From positions 1 to 6,036 of the forward strand of contig JAQVIB010000131.1 in NCBI GenBank assembly GCA_028695945.1: DNA of 6,036 nucleotides. Reading direction: 5' to 3'. This DNA comes from Lachnospiraceae bacterium. GTDB lineage: Bacteria > Bacillota > Clostridia > Lachnospirales > Anaerotignaceae. The notes under the pieces were generated by a model that ran no database searches, was not told the origin of the DNA, and was given only the letters and a program-made list of their open reading frames with translations. Position numbers and translations under genes: made by a program. Numbering within the stretch: position 1 is the first letter of the stretch; every line of letters begins with the position of its first letter. Shown here piece after piece: positions 1-5,746 of the stretch.

Positions 1-2
1 AA

Positions 3-1298
3 ATTAAAACTCGTATGAAAGAAATTGTGTCGGACAATGTTCCTATTGAAAAAGTAACTATGTCAAGAGATGAGGCTATAGAAACGGCACTTAGATTTGG
101 AATGGATGATAAGGCAAGACTTTTTAGGTATAGACGTGCATCCTATGTAAATATGTATAATATGGATGGTTTTTATGACTATTTTTATGGATATATGGTT
201 CCAAGCACAGGATATTTAGATAAATTTGGAATTGTTGCCTATGAAAAAGGATTCCTAATTCAATTCCCTAATATTAAAAATCTTGATGAATTAGAAGATT
301 ATCATAGGTTTGAAAAAATATCTAGTGTTTTTATGGAGCAATTGGATTGGTGCACTCTTATGCAGGTAAAAAATGTGGCAGATTTGAACGACCTCATTGC
401 AAATGGTGGCTTTGGAGAACTTGTGCTTATTAATGAAGCGCTGCATGAAAAGAAAATTGCTCAGATTGCAGATGCAATTACAGAAAAAAAAGATAAAGTT
501 AAGTTGGTGCTTATTGCAGGACCTTCATCATCTGGAAAAACAACTTTTGCACAAAGATTATGTGTTCAACTTAGAGTAAATGGAATTATTCCGCATGCCA
601 TTGGTCTTGATGATTATTTTATTGAAAGAGAAAAAACTCCTTTAGATGAGGATGGTAAGCCCGATTTTGAAAATATAAATGCACTTGACCTTGACTTGTT
701 TAACAAAGATTTAAATGCTCTTGTAAACGGTGAGAGGGTTCAAATTCCCAGCTATAACTTTGTGCTTGGTAAGCGTGAATACAAAGGAAGATTTTTGCAG
801 CTTCAAAAGGATGAAATTATTGTAGTTGAGGGTATTCATGGACTTAATGATGAGCTTACAGAGACAATTCATGATGAAAATAAGTTCAGAATTTTTATTA
901 GTGCAATGACTCAGCTAAATTTGGATGACCATAATCGCATTTCAACATCTGACAGTAGGCTTATAAGAAGAATAGTGCGTGACCATCAGTTTAGGGGCAA
1001 CGATGCGGCAAAAACTATTGAGACTTGGGCAAGCGTTAAACGTGGTGAAGAGAATAATATTTTCCCTTATCAGGAGAATGCGGATGTTATGTTTAACTCA
1101 GCAACAATTTATGAGCTTAGTGTTCTTAAGGCATACATCGAGCCGCTGTTGTTTAAAATTGATAAGAGCGTTCCAGAATATGTTACCGCAAAACGAATTA
1201 TAAAGTTTTTGGACTACTTTTTACCTGTAAATAGCGGAGGCATACCAAATAATTCTATAATAAAAGAGTTTGTTGGTGGAAGTGTTTTCAAGGTTTAA
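3..1298 (+). CDS. Uridine/nucleoside kinase family protein, 5' end cut by window edge
   Basis: P-loop kinase of the uridine kinase/phosphoribulokinase superfamily, expected to phosphorylate a nucleoside (probably uridine or cytidine) with ATP or GTP in the cytoplasm. Counting from the Met at position 15, the Walker A motif GPSSSGKTT lies at residues 169-177. It is followed by LDDYF (198-202), the acidic DFENINALDLDLF stretch (217-229), VEGIHGLN (271-278) and the lid-like SRLIRRIVRDHQFRG (314-328). The C-terminus carries IPNNSIIKEFVGGS, typical of the clostridial long form. Members of that form are about 550 residues, with an N-terminal TGS domain and a tRNA-synthetase-like second domain before the kinase; about 120 residues appear to be missing here. 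The frame is open to the left edge (I-K-T-R before the Met) and no ribosome site precedes the Met, so it is probably internal. Substrate specificity cannot be read from sequence. Family call is firm; exact nucleoside is inferred. Confidence 0.88.
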   Translation: MKTRMKEIVSDNVPIEKVTMSRDEAIETALRFGMDDKARLFRYRRASYVNMYNMDGFYDYFYGYMVPSTGYLDKFGIVAYEKGFLIQFPNIKNLDELEDYHRFEKISSVFMEQLDWCTLMQVKNVADLNDLIANGGFGELVLINEALHEKKIAQIADAITEKKDKVKLVLIAGPSSSGKTTFAQRLCVQLRVNGIIPHAIGLDDYFIEREKTPLDEDGKPDFENINALDLDLFNKDLNALVNGERVQIPSYNFVLGKREYKGRFLQLQKDEIIVVEGIHGLNDELTETIHDENKFRIFISAMTQLNLDDHNRISTSDSRLIRRIVRDHQFRGNDAAKTIETWASVKRGEENNIFPYQENADVMFNSATIYELSVLKAYIEPLLFKIDKSVPEYVTAKRIIKFLDYFLPVNSGGIPNNSIIKEFVGGSVFKV

Positions 1299-1320
1299 CA
1301 GAAGTTTACGTAGTTAAACC
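1292..1320 (+). other. Stem-loop over the kinase stop codon
   Basis: GGTTTAAC (1292-1299) and GTTAAACC (1313-1320) are perfect 8-bp inverted arms around a 13-nt loop, and the kinase TAA stop lies inside the left arm. No T-run follows, so it does not look like a standard intrinsic terminator. It could be a 3'-end stabilising hairpin or a weak terminator, or simply chance in AT-rich DNA. Confidence 0.35.
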
Positions 1321-1323
1321 ACA

Positions 1324-1352
1324 TTGACATTAAAAATTAAATATGTTATATT
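1324..1352 (+). promoter_or_regulatory. rnpB promoter (SigA type)
   Basis: A perfect TTGACA -35 box (1324-1329) is separated by 17 bp from a TATATT -10 box (1347-1352). The expected start, about 7-8 nt downstream, falls on 1359-1360, exactly where helix P1 of the RNase P RNA begins. This agreement makes the promoter call strong. Confidence 0.85.
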
Positions 1353-1359
1353 CTTTTAA

Positions 1360-1693
1360 GTGAGTAAGCCAGACGGTCGCCCGTAACAGGGAGGAAAGTC
1401 CGGGCTTCGTAGAGCAATGGTGCCGGCTAACGACCGGTGGAGGCGACTCTAAGGACAGTGCAACAGAAATAAACCGCCATATCTTTAGGTATGGTAAGGA
1501 TGGAAAGGTGAGGTAAGAGCTCACCGCTTTGCTGGTAACAGTATTGGCTCTGTAAACCCCACCAGAAGCAAGACCTATTAAAGCGTTTTGGAGCTGCTCG
1601 TTCCGCTTTGGCATGGTCGCATGATGACATCGGTAACGATGTACCAAGATAGATGACCGTTTAACACAGAACCCGGCTTATAGACTTGCTCAC
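1360..1693 (+). ncRNA. rnpB: RNase P RNA (class A)
   Basis: Catalytic RNA of ribonuclease P, which removes 5' leaders from precursor tRNAs together with the RnpA protein. The conserved core is easy to see: GAGGAAAGTCCGGGCT (1391-1406) on the 5' side, GTGCAACAGAAA near 1458, the GGTAAGGATGGAAAGGTG stretch around 1493, and ACAGAACCCGGCTTA (1666-1680) on the 3' side forming P4. Helix P1 pairs GTGAGTAAG (1360-1368) with CTTGCTCAC (1685-1693), and P2 pairs GACGGTC (1372-1378) with GACCGTT (1655-1661). The overall pattern resembles class A (E. coli-like) rather than the B. subtilis class B. At about 334 nt it is shorter than the 377-nt E. coli RNA, partly because P3 seems reduced to a CCC/GGG mini-hairpin (1380-1391). 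It has its own promoter and terminator. Open frames on the opposite strand here are shadows. Confidence 0.96.
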
Positions 1694-1708
1694 ATTGACT
1701 TTAATTAT

Positions 1709-1740
1709 AACCTCTGAAATATTGATTTCAGAGGTTTTTC
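1709..1740 (+). terminator. Intrinsic terminator of rnpB
   Basis: AACCTCTGAAAT (1709-1720) pairs perfectly with ATTTCAGAGGTT (1725-1736) across a 4-nt ATTG loop, followed by a T-rich tract. It lies 15 nt after the mature 3' end of rnpB. Read from the minus strand, the hairpin is not followed by a clear T-run, so it probably serves rnpB and not the converging broken gene. Confidence 0.9.
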
Positions 1741-1774
1741 ATTTTTTAAACAGCTATTTACTCAAAGTTTATTC

Positions 1775-3344
1775 TTAAGCATAGCGTAAAAAGCTATTTG
1801 TGATCATTTTAGCATCTTCATTGTTGGTAATCTTTGATATAAATTCATTCCAATCATTAGCTATGCATTCTATGCTAGTCTTTTTTTTGTCATAGCTGCC
1901 TAGGGTAGAGTCACCAAAACTTGTTGTGCCTGAAAGGTCAGAAGTTAATATTTTATTTGAAGTAGAATTTAGGGATTGTTCATAGAAATTTCTCCAAAAA
2001 ATTGAGCCATTTTTACCATAACGATTTAATATGCTGTATTGAGGGTTTTTTGCATTATCCATATGTTGTTGGTATCCAAAAGCGGCGCCTATTTGAAGAG
2101 ATTTAAAAAAATCATTCGACGTATTATAAGTCTGCATAACCTTGTTGTATACAGAAAAAATATTCTCTTTTTTAAATTGGCCATTTTTTCTGGTTCTGCA
2201 ATCCCTTCTCTATCTTTTTCTAGCTTGGCATTTAATTGTTCTGTTGCGGAATTTATGTAACTATTAATTGCATTTTTTACAGCAGTTATTAAACTGGCAG
2301 AGACTCCACTGTATTTGTTGAAAGCTTCACCTTTTAAAGATAGCATAGCAAGATCTAAACCGATTTTTTCTTCACTATCATACTCTTCAATATTGGATGT
2401 ATGCTCTTTGATTTCATTTACCATTGTTTGAGTGGTGTCGAGTTCAGCTAAAGAGTAATAGGAAGACTCTTTTACTGTTGGTTCACTTGCAGAATTTAAA
2501 CTAGCTGCGGTTCTGAGCGCAGATGCCATATATGAATTATCTTTTTTAAGCCATTGATTTTCTGAATTTTCTAATCCTGCATAATCACAATTGTTTTTTG
2601 TGAATTCAGTATATTTTTCAACGGTTTCATTGTAGGCAGTAGGCATTTACAATACTATCGTAAATTTTTTGTGTTTCACCAGTAGAGCCACTTTCCCCGA
2701 AAAAACCGCCTAGCTTTCGTGAGATTTTATCAGCAAGATTGGTTATGGTACTGTTAAATTCTTGACTAAGCTTTTCCAAAGCTTTGTTTTTTCTTCTCCT
2801 GTGAGAAAGTTGTTAATACTATCTTTAGTAGCTACATATCCGGAAGCTAGATAATCTACGCTATGGCTATATGTTGAACTATCATCATTAAGGCCAATGG
2901 TATAAAAATCAATCCAACTTGCATCGAAAGAAGTCCTTGTATTCCATTCTCTTTTAAATTTTTAATAAATTCCTTGGGAACAGCACTTTCAGGTGCTCTT
3001 AAACTAAAGGATTGGGAGGAGCCATTCATTATTTCGTTAAGATTAATTGAAAATGTTTTATTGTATTGATAATTGATAGCATCATCAATTGTATACTCTC
3101 TGGATGATGAAGGGACGATTTCAACTTCAGTTATAGGTGTTCCTGTATAATTTTTCATGTTGGATTTCCCAATTTTGCCAGAATATAATACTTTATCCAT
3201 GCTGGTATTCATAGTATTTTCATTAGATAAATTTTTATTATTTAATGCTGCAGAAGTCTTTAAATTACCTGGAAGATTATTATTTGACAAGTTATTTAGA
3301 AACGATGAGCATCCATAGTTGGACAATTTAGAATTTGTTATCAT
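1775..3344 (-). pseudogene. Broken gene of unknown function (reconstructs to 521 aa)
   Basis: I do not recognise this protein. It starts at ATG 3344-3342 behind an excellent AGGAGG site (3352-3357, 7-nt spacing) and ends at TAA 1777-1775. Reading is interrupted four times: one base apparently lost from an A-run at 2959-2963, another at 2787-2792, a 7-bp tandem duplication at 2632-2645, and a third A lost at 2184-2189 (tracts seen as T on the + strand). Undoing these gives one uninterrupted frame of 522 codons including stop, with no leftover stops. The open pieces seen directly are 3344-2856, 2646-2089 and 2137-1775. The reconstructed product is Asn-, Ser- and Lys-rich, with a low-complexity N-terminus (LNNLSNNNLPGN), no signal peptide and no membrane segment. 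Its middle is likely helical (ALEKLSQEFNSTITNLADKI) and its C-terminus ends NSFLRYA. It could be a cytoplasmic or signal-less exported protein; function is not inferable. The clear frame and intact start site suggest recent decay. Confidence 0.8.
2632..2645. repeat. 7-bp tandem duplication causing a frameshift
   Basis: GTAGGCA occurs twice in direct succession (2632-2638 and 2639-2645). On the minus strand this gives TGCCTAC twice. Removing one copy joins the upstream frame (…DSIVNAY) to the downstream one (NETVEKYTEF) without any other change, so the second copy is best read as the inactivating event at this point. Confidence 0.85.
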
Positions 3345-3399
3345 AACAAAACCTCCTATATTTATATTACATTACATACATATTTTATATCGAACTTTA

Positions 3400-3428
3400 A
3401 TTATAAAATATAATAAGTAATTGGAAAA
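3400..3428 (-). promoter_or_regulatory. Possible promoter of the broken minus-strand gene
   Basis: On the minus strand a perfect TATAAT (+ strand 3400-3405) lies about 55 bp before the start codon. The hexamer 17 bp upstream is TTTTCC (3423-3428), which matches only half of the -35 consensus. The whole region is extremely AT-rich, so TATAAT alone is weak evidence. Confidence 0.3.
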
Positions 3429-3514
3429 TTAATACATTATTAATGTTTTATTTATATTATTTTAAGAATATTTTATTGAATATATGAAACAGTTTAGAAA
3501 GTTACTGCTTTTAA

Positions 3515-3543
3515 TTGACACGCCTTAACTAAAGCGGTACAAT
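3515..3543 (+). promoter_or_regulatory. Promoter of the riboswitch-cbiMNQO transcript
   Basis: TTGACA (3515-3520), 17 bp, then TACAAT (3538-3543): a near-consensus SigA promoter. Predicted start is around 3550, about 9 nt before the extended P1 helix of the cobalamin riboswitch. The strength fits a transcript made constitutively and controlled by premature termination. Confidence 0.85.
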
Positions 3544-3558
3544 TTAAAAGATTTTAAA

Positions 3559-3727
3559 AATCGTAAGGTGCCCATTGCAATGCTTTGGGATAATAGGGAA
3601 GTGGGGTGAAATTCCCTCACGGTGCCGCCGCTGTATGGGTGTTGCCTGTTTATAAACCACTGTGGTTACACACGGGAAGGAAAAACAGACGAGATAACCC
3701 GAAGTCAGAAGACCTGCCTTATTGATT
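3559..3727 (+). ncRNA. Cobalamin (AdoCbl) riboswitch aptamer
   Basis: RNA element that binds adenosylcobalamin and controls the transcript it begins. Hallmarks in order are AAGGTGCC (3565-3572), ATAATAGGGAA (3590-3600), a GTGGGGTGAAATTCCCTCAC hairpin (3601-3620), GCCGCCGCTGTATG (3624-3637), CACTG followed by ACACGGGAAGG (3658-3680), and the B12 box AAGTCAGAAGACCTGCC (3702-3718). P1 closes with TAAGG (3564-3568) against CCTTA (3717-3721) and extends through AATCG to about 3559/3727 with one bulged U. It lies between a strong promoter and a terminator, upstream of cobalt transporter genes, so it should switch off cobalt uptake when B12 coenzyme is abundant. Natural ligand preference (AdoCbl versus methyl/hydroxo forms) is not certain from sequence. 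Confidence 0.95.
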
Positions 3728-3732
3728 ATAGA

Positions 3733-3764
3733 TTACTCACTTAACGAAGCATTAAGTGGTGTAA
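3733..3764 (+). promoter_or_regulatory. Riboswitch expression-platform hairpin
   Basis: CACTTAA (3738-3744) pairs with TTAAGTG (3752-3758) around the loop CGAAGCA, and the stem extends outward (TTAC with GTAA) past a bulged U. It stands between the aptamer and the terminator, where many cobalamin riboswitches place the hairpin that makes a loop-loop contact with the aptamer. That role is an inference here. Confidence 0.55.
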
Positions 3765-3789
3765 CATTATGTGCCAGCACAGGATTGTT

Positions 3790-3822
3790 ATGCCTTTTTT
3801 CGTTATGAAAAAGGGCATTTTT
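3790..3822 (+). terminator. Riboswitch-controlled intrinsic terminator
   Basis: ATGCCTTTTTT (3790-3800) pairs with AAAAAGGGCAT (3808-3818), 11 bp with one G-U, across a 7-nt loop, followed by a run of five T. It lies 31 nt before the cbiM start, after the aptamer. It is the likely OFF structure of a transcriptional riboswitch. The competing antiterminator pairing could not be identified with confidence by eye. Confidence 0.85.
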
Positions 3823-3853
3823 GTGTTAGGGCAAAACTAAGGAGGAAAAGAAA

Positions 3854-4615
3854 ATGACAAGGAAAGAAAAAAATTTCATCAAGCTTTCATTTGTGATGGC
3901 AGCGGTTTTTGGTGTAACACAAAATACCTACGCTATGCACATTATGGAGGGCTATCTGCCGTTAAAATACTGTTTATTTTACGGAGCTATATGTTTACCA
4001 TTTTTAGCAATGGGAGTGGTGAACATAAAAAAACTAGTGAACGAACACAGAAAAACTTTATTACTTTTGGCAATGATGGGGGCATATGCGTTCGTTTTAT
4101 CGGCACTGAAAATACCAAGTGTAACCGGTTCATCAAGCCACCCTACTGGAACAGGGTTAGGTGCAATTATATTTGGACCTTGTGTTATGAGTGTTCTTGG
4201 GATTATTGTACTTTTATTTCAGGCAATTTTGCTTGCCCATGGTGGGCTTACAACGCTAGGAGCAAATACTTTTAGTATGGCAATTGCAGGGCCGTTTGTA
4301 AGCTATGGAATCTTTGTGGCTGCTAAAAAGCTTAAAGTGAACAGATATGTTGGTGTTTTTCTTGCTACCAGCATTGGAGATTTATTTACATATTGCGTTA
4401 CAAGTGTTCAACTTGGTGTTGCATACCCTAACCAAGTTGGTGGAGCGGTTGCGTCAATTAAACAGTTTATGGCGGTGTTTGCTGTAACTCAAATACCTCT
4501 TGCAATAATAGAGGGACTTTTAGCAGTTGTTGTTGTAATTGGTCTTGAAGCATATGCATCAAGAGAACTTAAAGAAACTATTTATGTGAAAAGGGGTGCT
4601 ATAATTGAAAAGTAA
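3854..4615 (+). CDS. cbiM: Cobalt ECF transporter substrate-binding membrane protein CbiM
   Basis: Membrane S-component of the CbiMNQO cobalt importer; it captures Co2+ for corrin synthesis. The 253-residue product opens with a basic then hydrophobic signal peptide ending TYA, predicted to be cut after Ala27 to leave Met28-His29 at the new N-terminus. In this family the mature Met-His end forms part of the metal site. MHIMEGYLP (28-36) is the family signature. The second conserved histidine, His96, sits in SSSHPTGTGLGA (93-104). LLAHGGLTTLGANTFSM (126-142) is another hallmark block, and several membrane helices fill the rest. Length is normal for the signal-peptide-bearing, CbiN-associated form. 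AAGGAGG (3839-3845) precedes the ATG at 8-nt spacing. It is first in the operon and follows the cobalamin riboswitch, which favours cobalt over the related nickel transporters (NikM). Its 3' end overlaps cbiN by 11 nt. Confidence 0.96.
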   Translation: MTRKEKNFIKLSFVMAAVFGVTQNTYAMHIMEGYLPLKYCLFYGAICLPFLAMGVVNIKKLVNEHRKTLLLLAMMGAYAFVLSALKIPSVTGSSSHPTGTGLGAIIFGPCVMSVLGIIVLLFQAILLAHGGLTTLGANTFSMAIAGPFVSYGIFVAAKKLKVNRYVGVFLATSIGDLFTYCVTSVQLGVAYPNQVGGAVASIKQFMAVFAVTQIPLAIIEGLLAVVVVIGLEAYASRELKETIYVKRGAIIEK

Positions 4616-4922
4616 AAAAAAGCTTGTTATAGTACTTACAATACTATGTGTAATTATAGGAGTTTTTCCGCTTGTGTACATCAAAAATTCTGAATTTGGC
4701 GGCGCAGATGGTGCTGCAGAAGAAGTTATAACTGAAATTAATCCTGAATATGTTCCGTGGGCAGAGAGTATTATTTCACCTCCTGGAGGGGAAACAGAAA
4801 GTTTGCTGTTTGCTTTACAAGCCGCCTTTGGTGCAGGAATTGTATGTTTTGGTTTTGGCTACTATGTTGCAAGAAAAAAATTCAAACCAGAAGAAGGCAA
4901 TGCAGAGGAATTATTTAGGTGA
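4605..4922 (+). CDS. cbiN: Cobalt ECF transporter accessory protein CbiN
   Basis: Small membrane subunit that works with CbiM in metal uptake. The 105 residues contain an N-terminal membrane helix (about 7-25), an extracytoplasmic loop with the signature FGGADGAAEE (31-40), PWAESIISPPGGETESLLFALQ spread over 51-72, and a second helix (about 67-88) ending in a basic YYVARKKFK cytoplasmic tail. This matches family length and layout. Translation starts at TTG 4605: the preceding in-frame codon is a TAA stop, and AAGGGG (4591-4596) lies 8 nt upstream. The start overlaps the last 11 nt of cbiM, suggesting translational coupling. The coding sequence crosses an A8 run (4614-4621) without frame loss. 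Confidence 0.94.
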   Translation: MKSKKKLVIVLTILCVIIGVFPLVYIKNSEFGGADGAAEEVITEINPEYVPWAESIISPPGGETESLLFALQAAFGAGIVCFGFGYYVARKKFKPEEGNAEELFR

Positions 4923-5746
4923 TTATTGTGAAAAAAAGAAAAGCTCATGGTCACGGACAATTTTTAGATATAGATTTAATTGCACAGAGTTCTTTATTAA
5001 AAGATGTAAATGCAGTATTAAAATGTACAGTGGCAGTTTGTGTTCTAATTATGGTTATGGTAGGAAACAATATTTTGTTTTCTGCCATAACGGTAGTTTC
5101 TATGGCATTTATTACAATCAAAATTGGTGGTGTACGAATAGCCACATATTTAAAGCTAATGCTTATGCCACTTGTATTTATTGTGTTAGGAACGGTGGCA
5201 ATAGCAATAAGTATTTCAAAAAACAAAGTTGGAATTATTAATTTACCTTTATTCGGGTATTATTTATGTATTACTAAATATGGTTTTTTAGAAGCGTTTA
5301 AGGTTTCCCTAAATGCATTGGGCGGAGTTAGTTCTCTTTATATGCTTAGCTTATCCACCCCTATGTATGAAGTTATTGAGGTTTTGAAAAAATGCAAACT
5401 TCCACAAGTTGTTATTGAGTTAATGTTTCTTATTTACAGATATATTTTCATACTTTTAAAAATGCAGTCGCTTATGCATACTTCTGCCGAAAGTCGTTTA
5501 GGCTACAGTGGTATAAAGCAGTCTTTTTTTAGCTTTTCACATATTGGTGCAAATTTATTGGCGGTTTCTTTTAAAAAAGCAGGAGATTATTATGATGCAA
5601 TGGTAAGCCGTGGGTATAATGGAAATCTAAATTTTTTAATTGAAGAAAACAAAATTACAGGTTGGCAAAGCATATATGCTATTGCTTTTTTCTTATTTAT
5701 GGCAACAATTTTGATTACATTTAAACTAAAGGGGTGGGGCGTGTGA
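4919..5746 (+). CDS. cbiQ: Cobalt ECF transporter T component CbiQ
   Basis: Transmembrane coupling subunit that links the ATPase CbiO to CbiM/CbiN. The 275-residue product has hydrophobic segments around 33-50, 53-66, 80-98, 130-145, 165-182 and 250-268. The family block PMYEVIEVLKKCKLP (148-162) leads into LIYRYIFIL (171-179), which is typical of CbiQ. Two arginine-containing coupling motifs are present, ESRLGY (191-196) and SRGY (230-233); in ECF-T proteins such motifs contact the ATPases. The N-terminus carries an unusual AHGHG (9-13). Start is ambiguous: GTG 4919 overlaps the cbiN stop by 4 nt (GTGA) with AGAGGA (4904-4909) 9 nt upstream, while GTG 4928 has AGGTGA (4917-4922) 5 nt upstream and would remove three residues. 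The 3' end overlaps cbiO by 4 nt. Confidence 0.93.
   Translation: MIIVKKRKAHGHGQFLDIDLIAQSSLLKDVNAVLKCTVAVCVLIMVMVGNNILFSAITVVSMAFITIKIGGVRIATYLKLMLMPLVFIVLGTVAIAISISKNKVGIINLPLFGYYLCITKYGFLEAFKVSLNALGGVSSLYMLSLSTPMYEVIEVLKKCKLPQVVIELMFLIYRYIFILLKMQSLMHTSAESRLGYSGIKQSFFSFSHIGANLLAVSFKKAGDYYDAMVSRGYNGNLNFLIEENKITGWQSIYAIAFFLFMATILITFKLKGWGV

Noticed and set aside
397..1203. Plus-strand frames at 397-579 and 979-1203 inside the kinase gene.
   Set aside because: Both are out-of-frame shadows of the strongly conserved kinase coding sequence.
1330..1647. Two overlapping minus-strand open frames (105 and 67 codons).
   Set aside because: They lie antisense to the RNase P RNA, have no convincing ribosome site and are explained by the structured RNA sequence.
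2039..2260. A 73-codon plus-strand frame opposite the broken gene.
   Set aside because: It is a mirror of the minus-strand coding sequence and has no ribosome site or recognisable protein features.
3383..3400. A sigma-D (flagellar-type) -10-like TTCGATAT on the minus strand upstream of the broken gene.
   Set aside because: Only 6 of 8 positions match and no TAAA box sits at the right distance.
3434..3446. A palindrome, ACATTA-T-TAATGT, upstream of the broken gene.
   Set aside because: Short and made almost wholly of A and T in very AT-rich DNA, so expected by chance; no second copy was seen.
3521..3537. An imperfect dyad (CGC…GCG) inside the spacer of the cbi promoter, resembling an operator.
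   Set aside because: Only about five paired positions with a bulge; the riboswitch already explains regulation.
3991..5241. Out-of-frame plus-strand frames at 3991-4275 and 4750-5241, and a minus-strand frame at 4951-5226.
   Set aside because: They overlap cbiM, cbiN and cbiQ, which have clear family motifs in their own frames.
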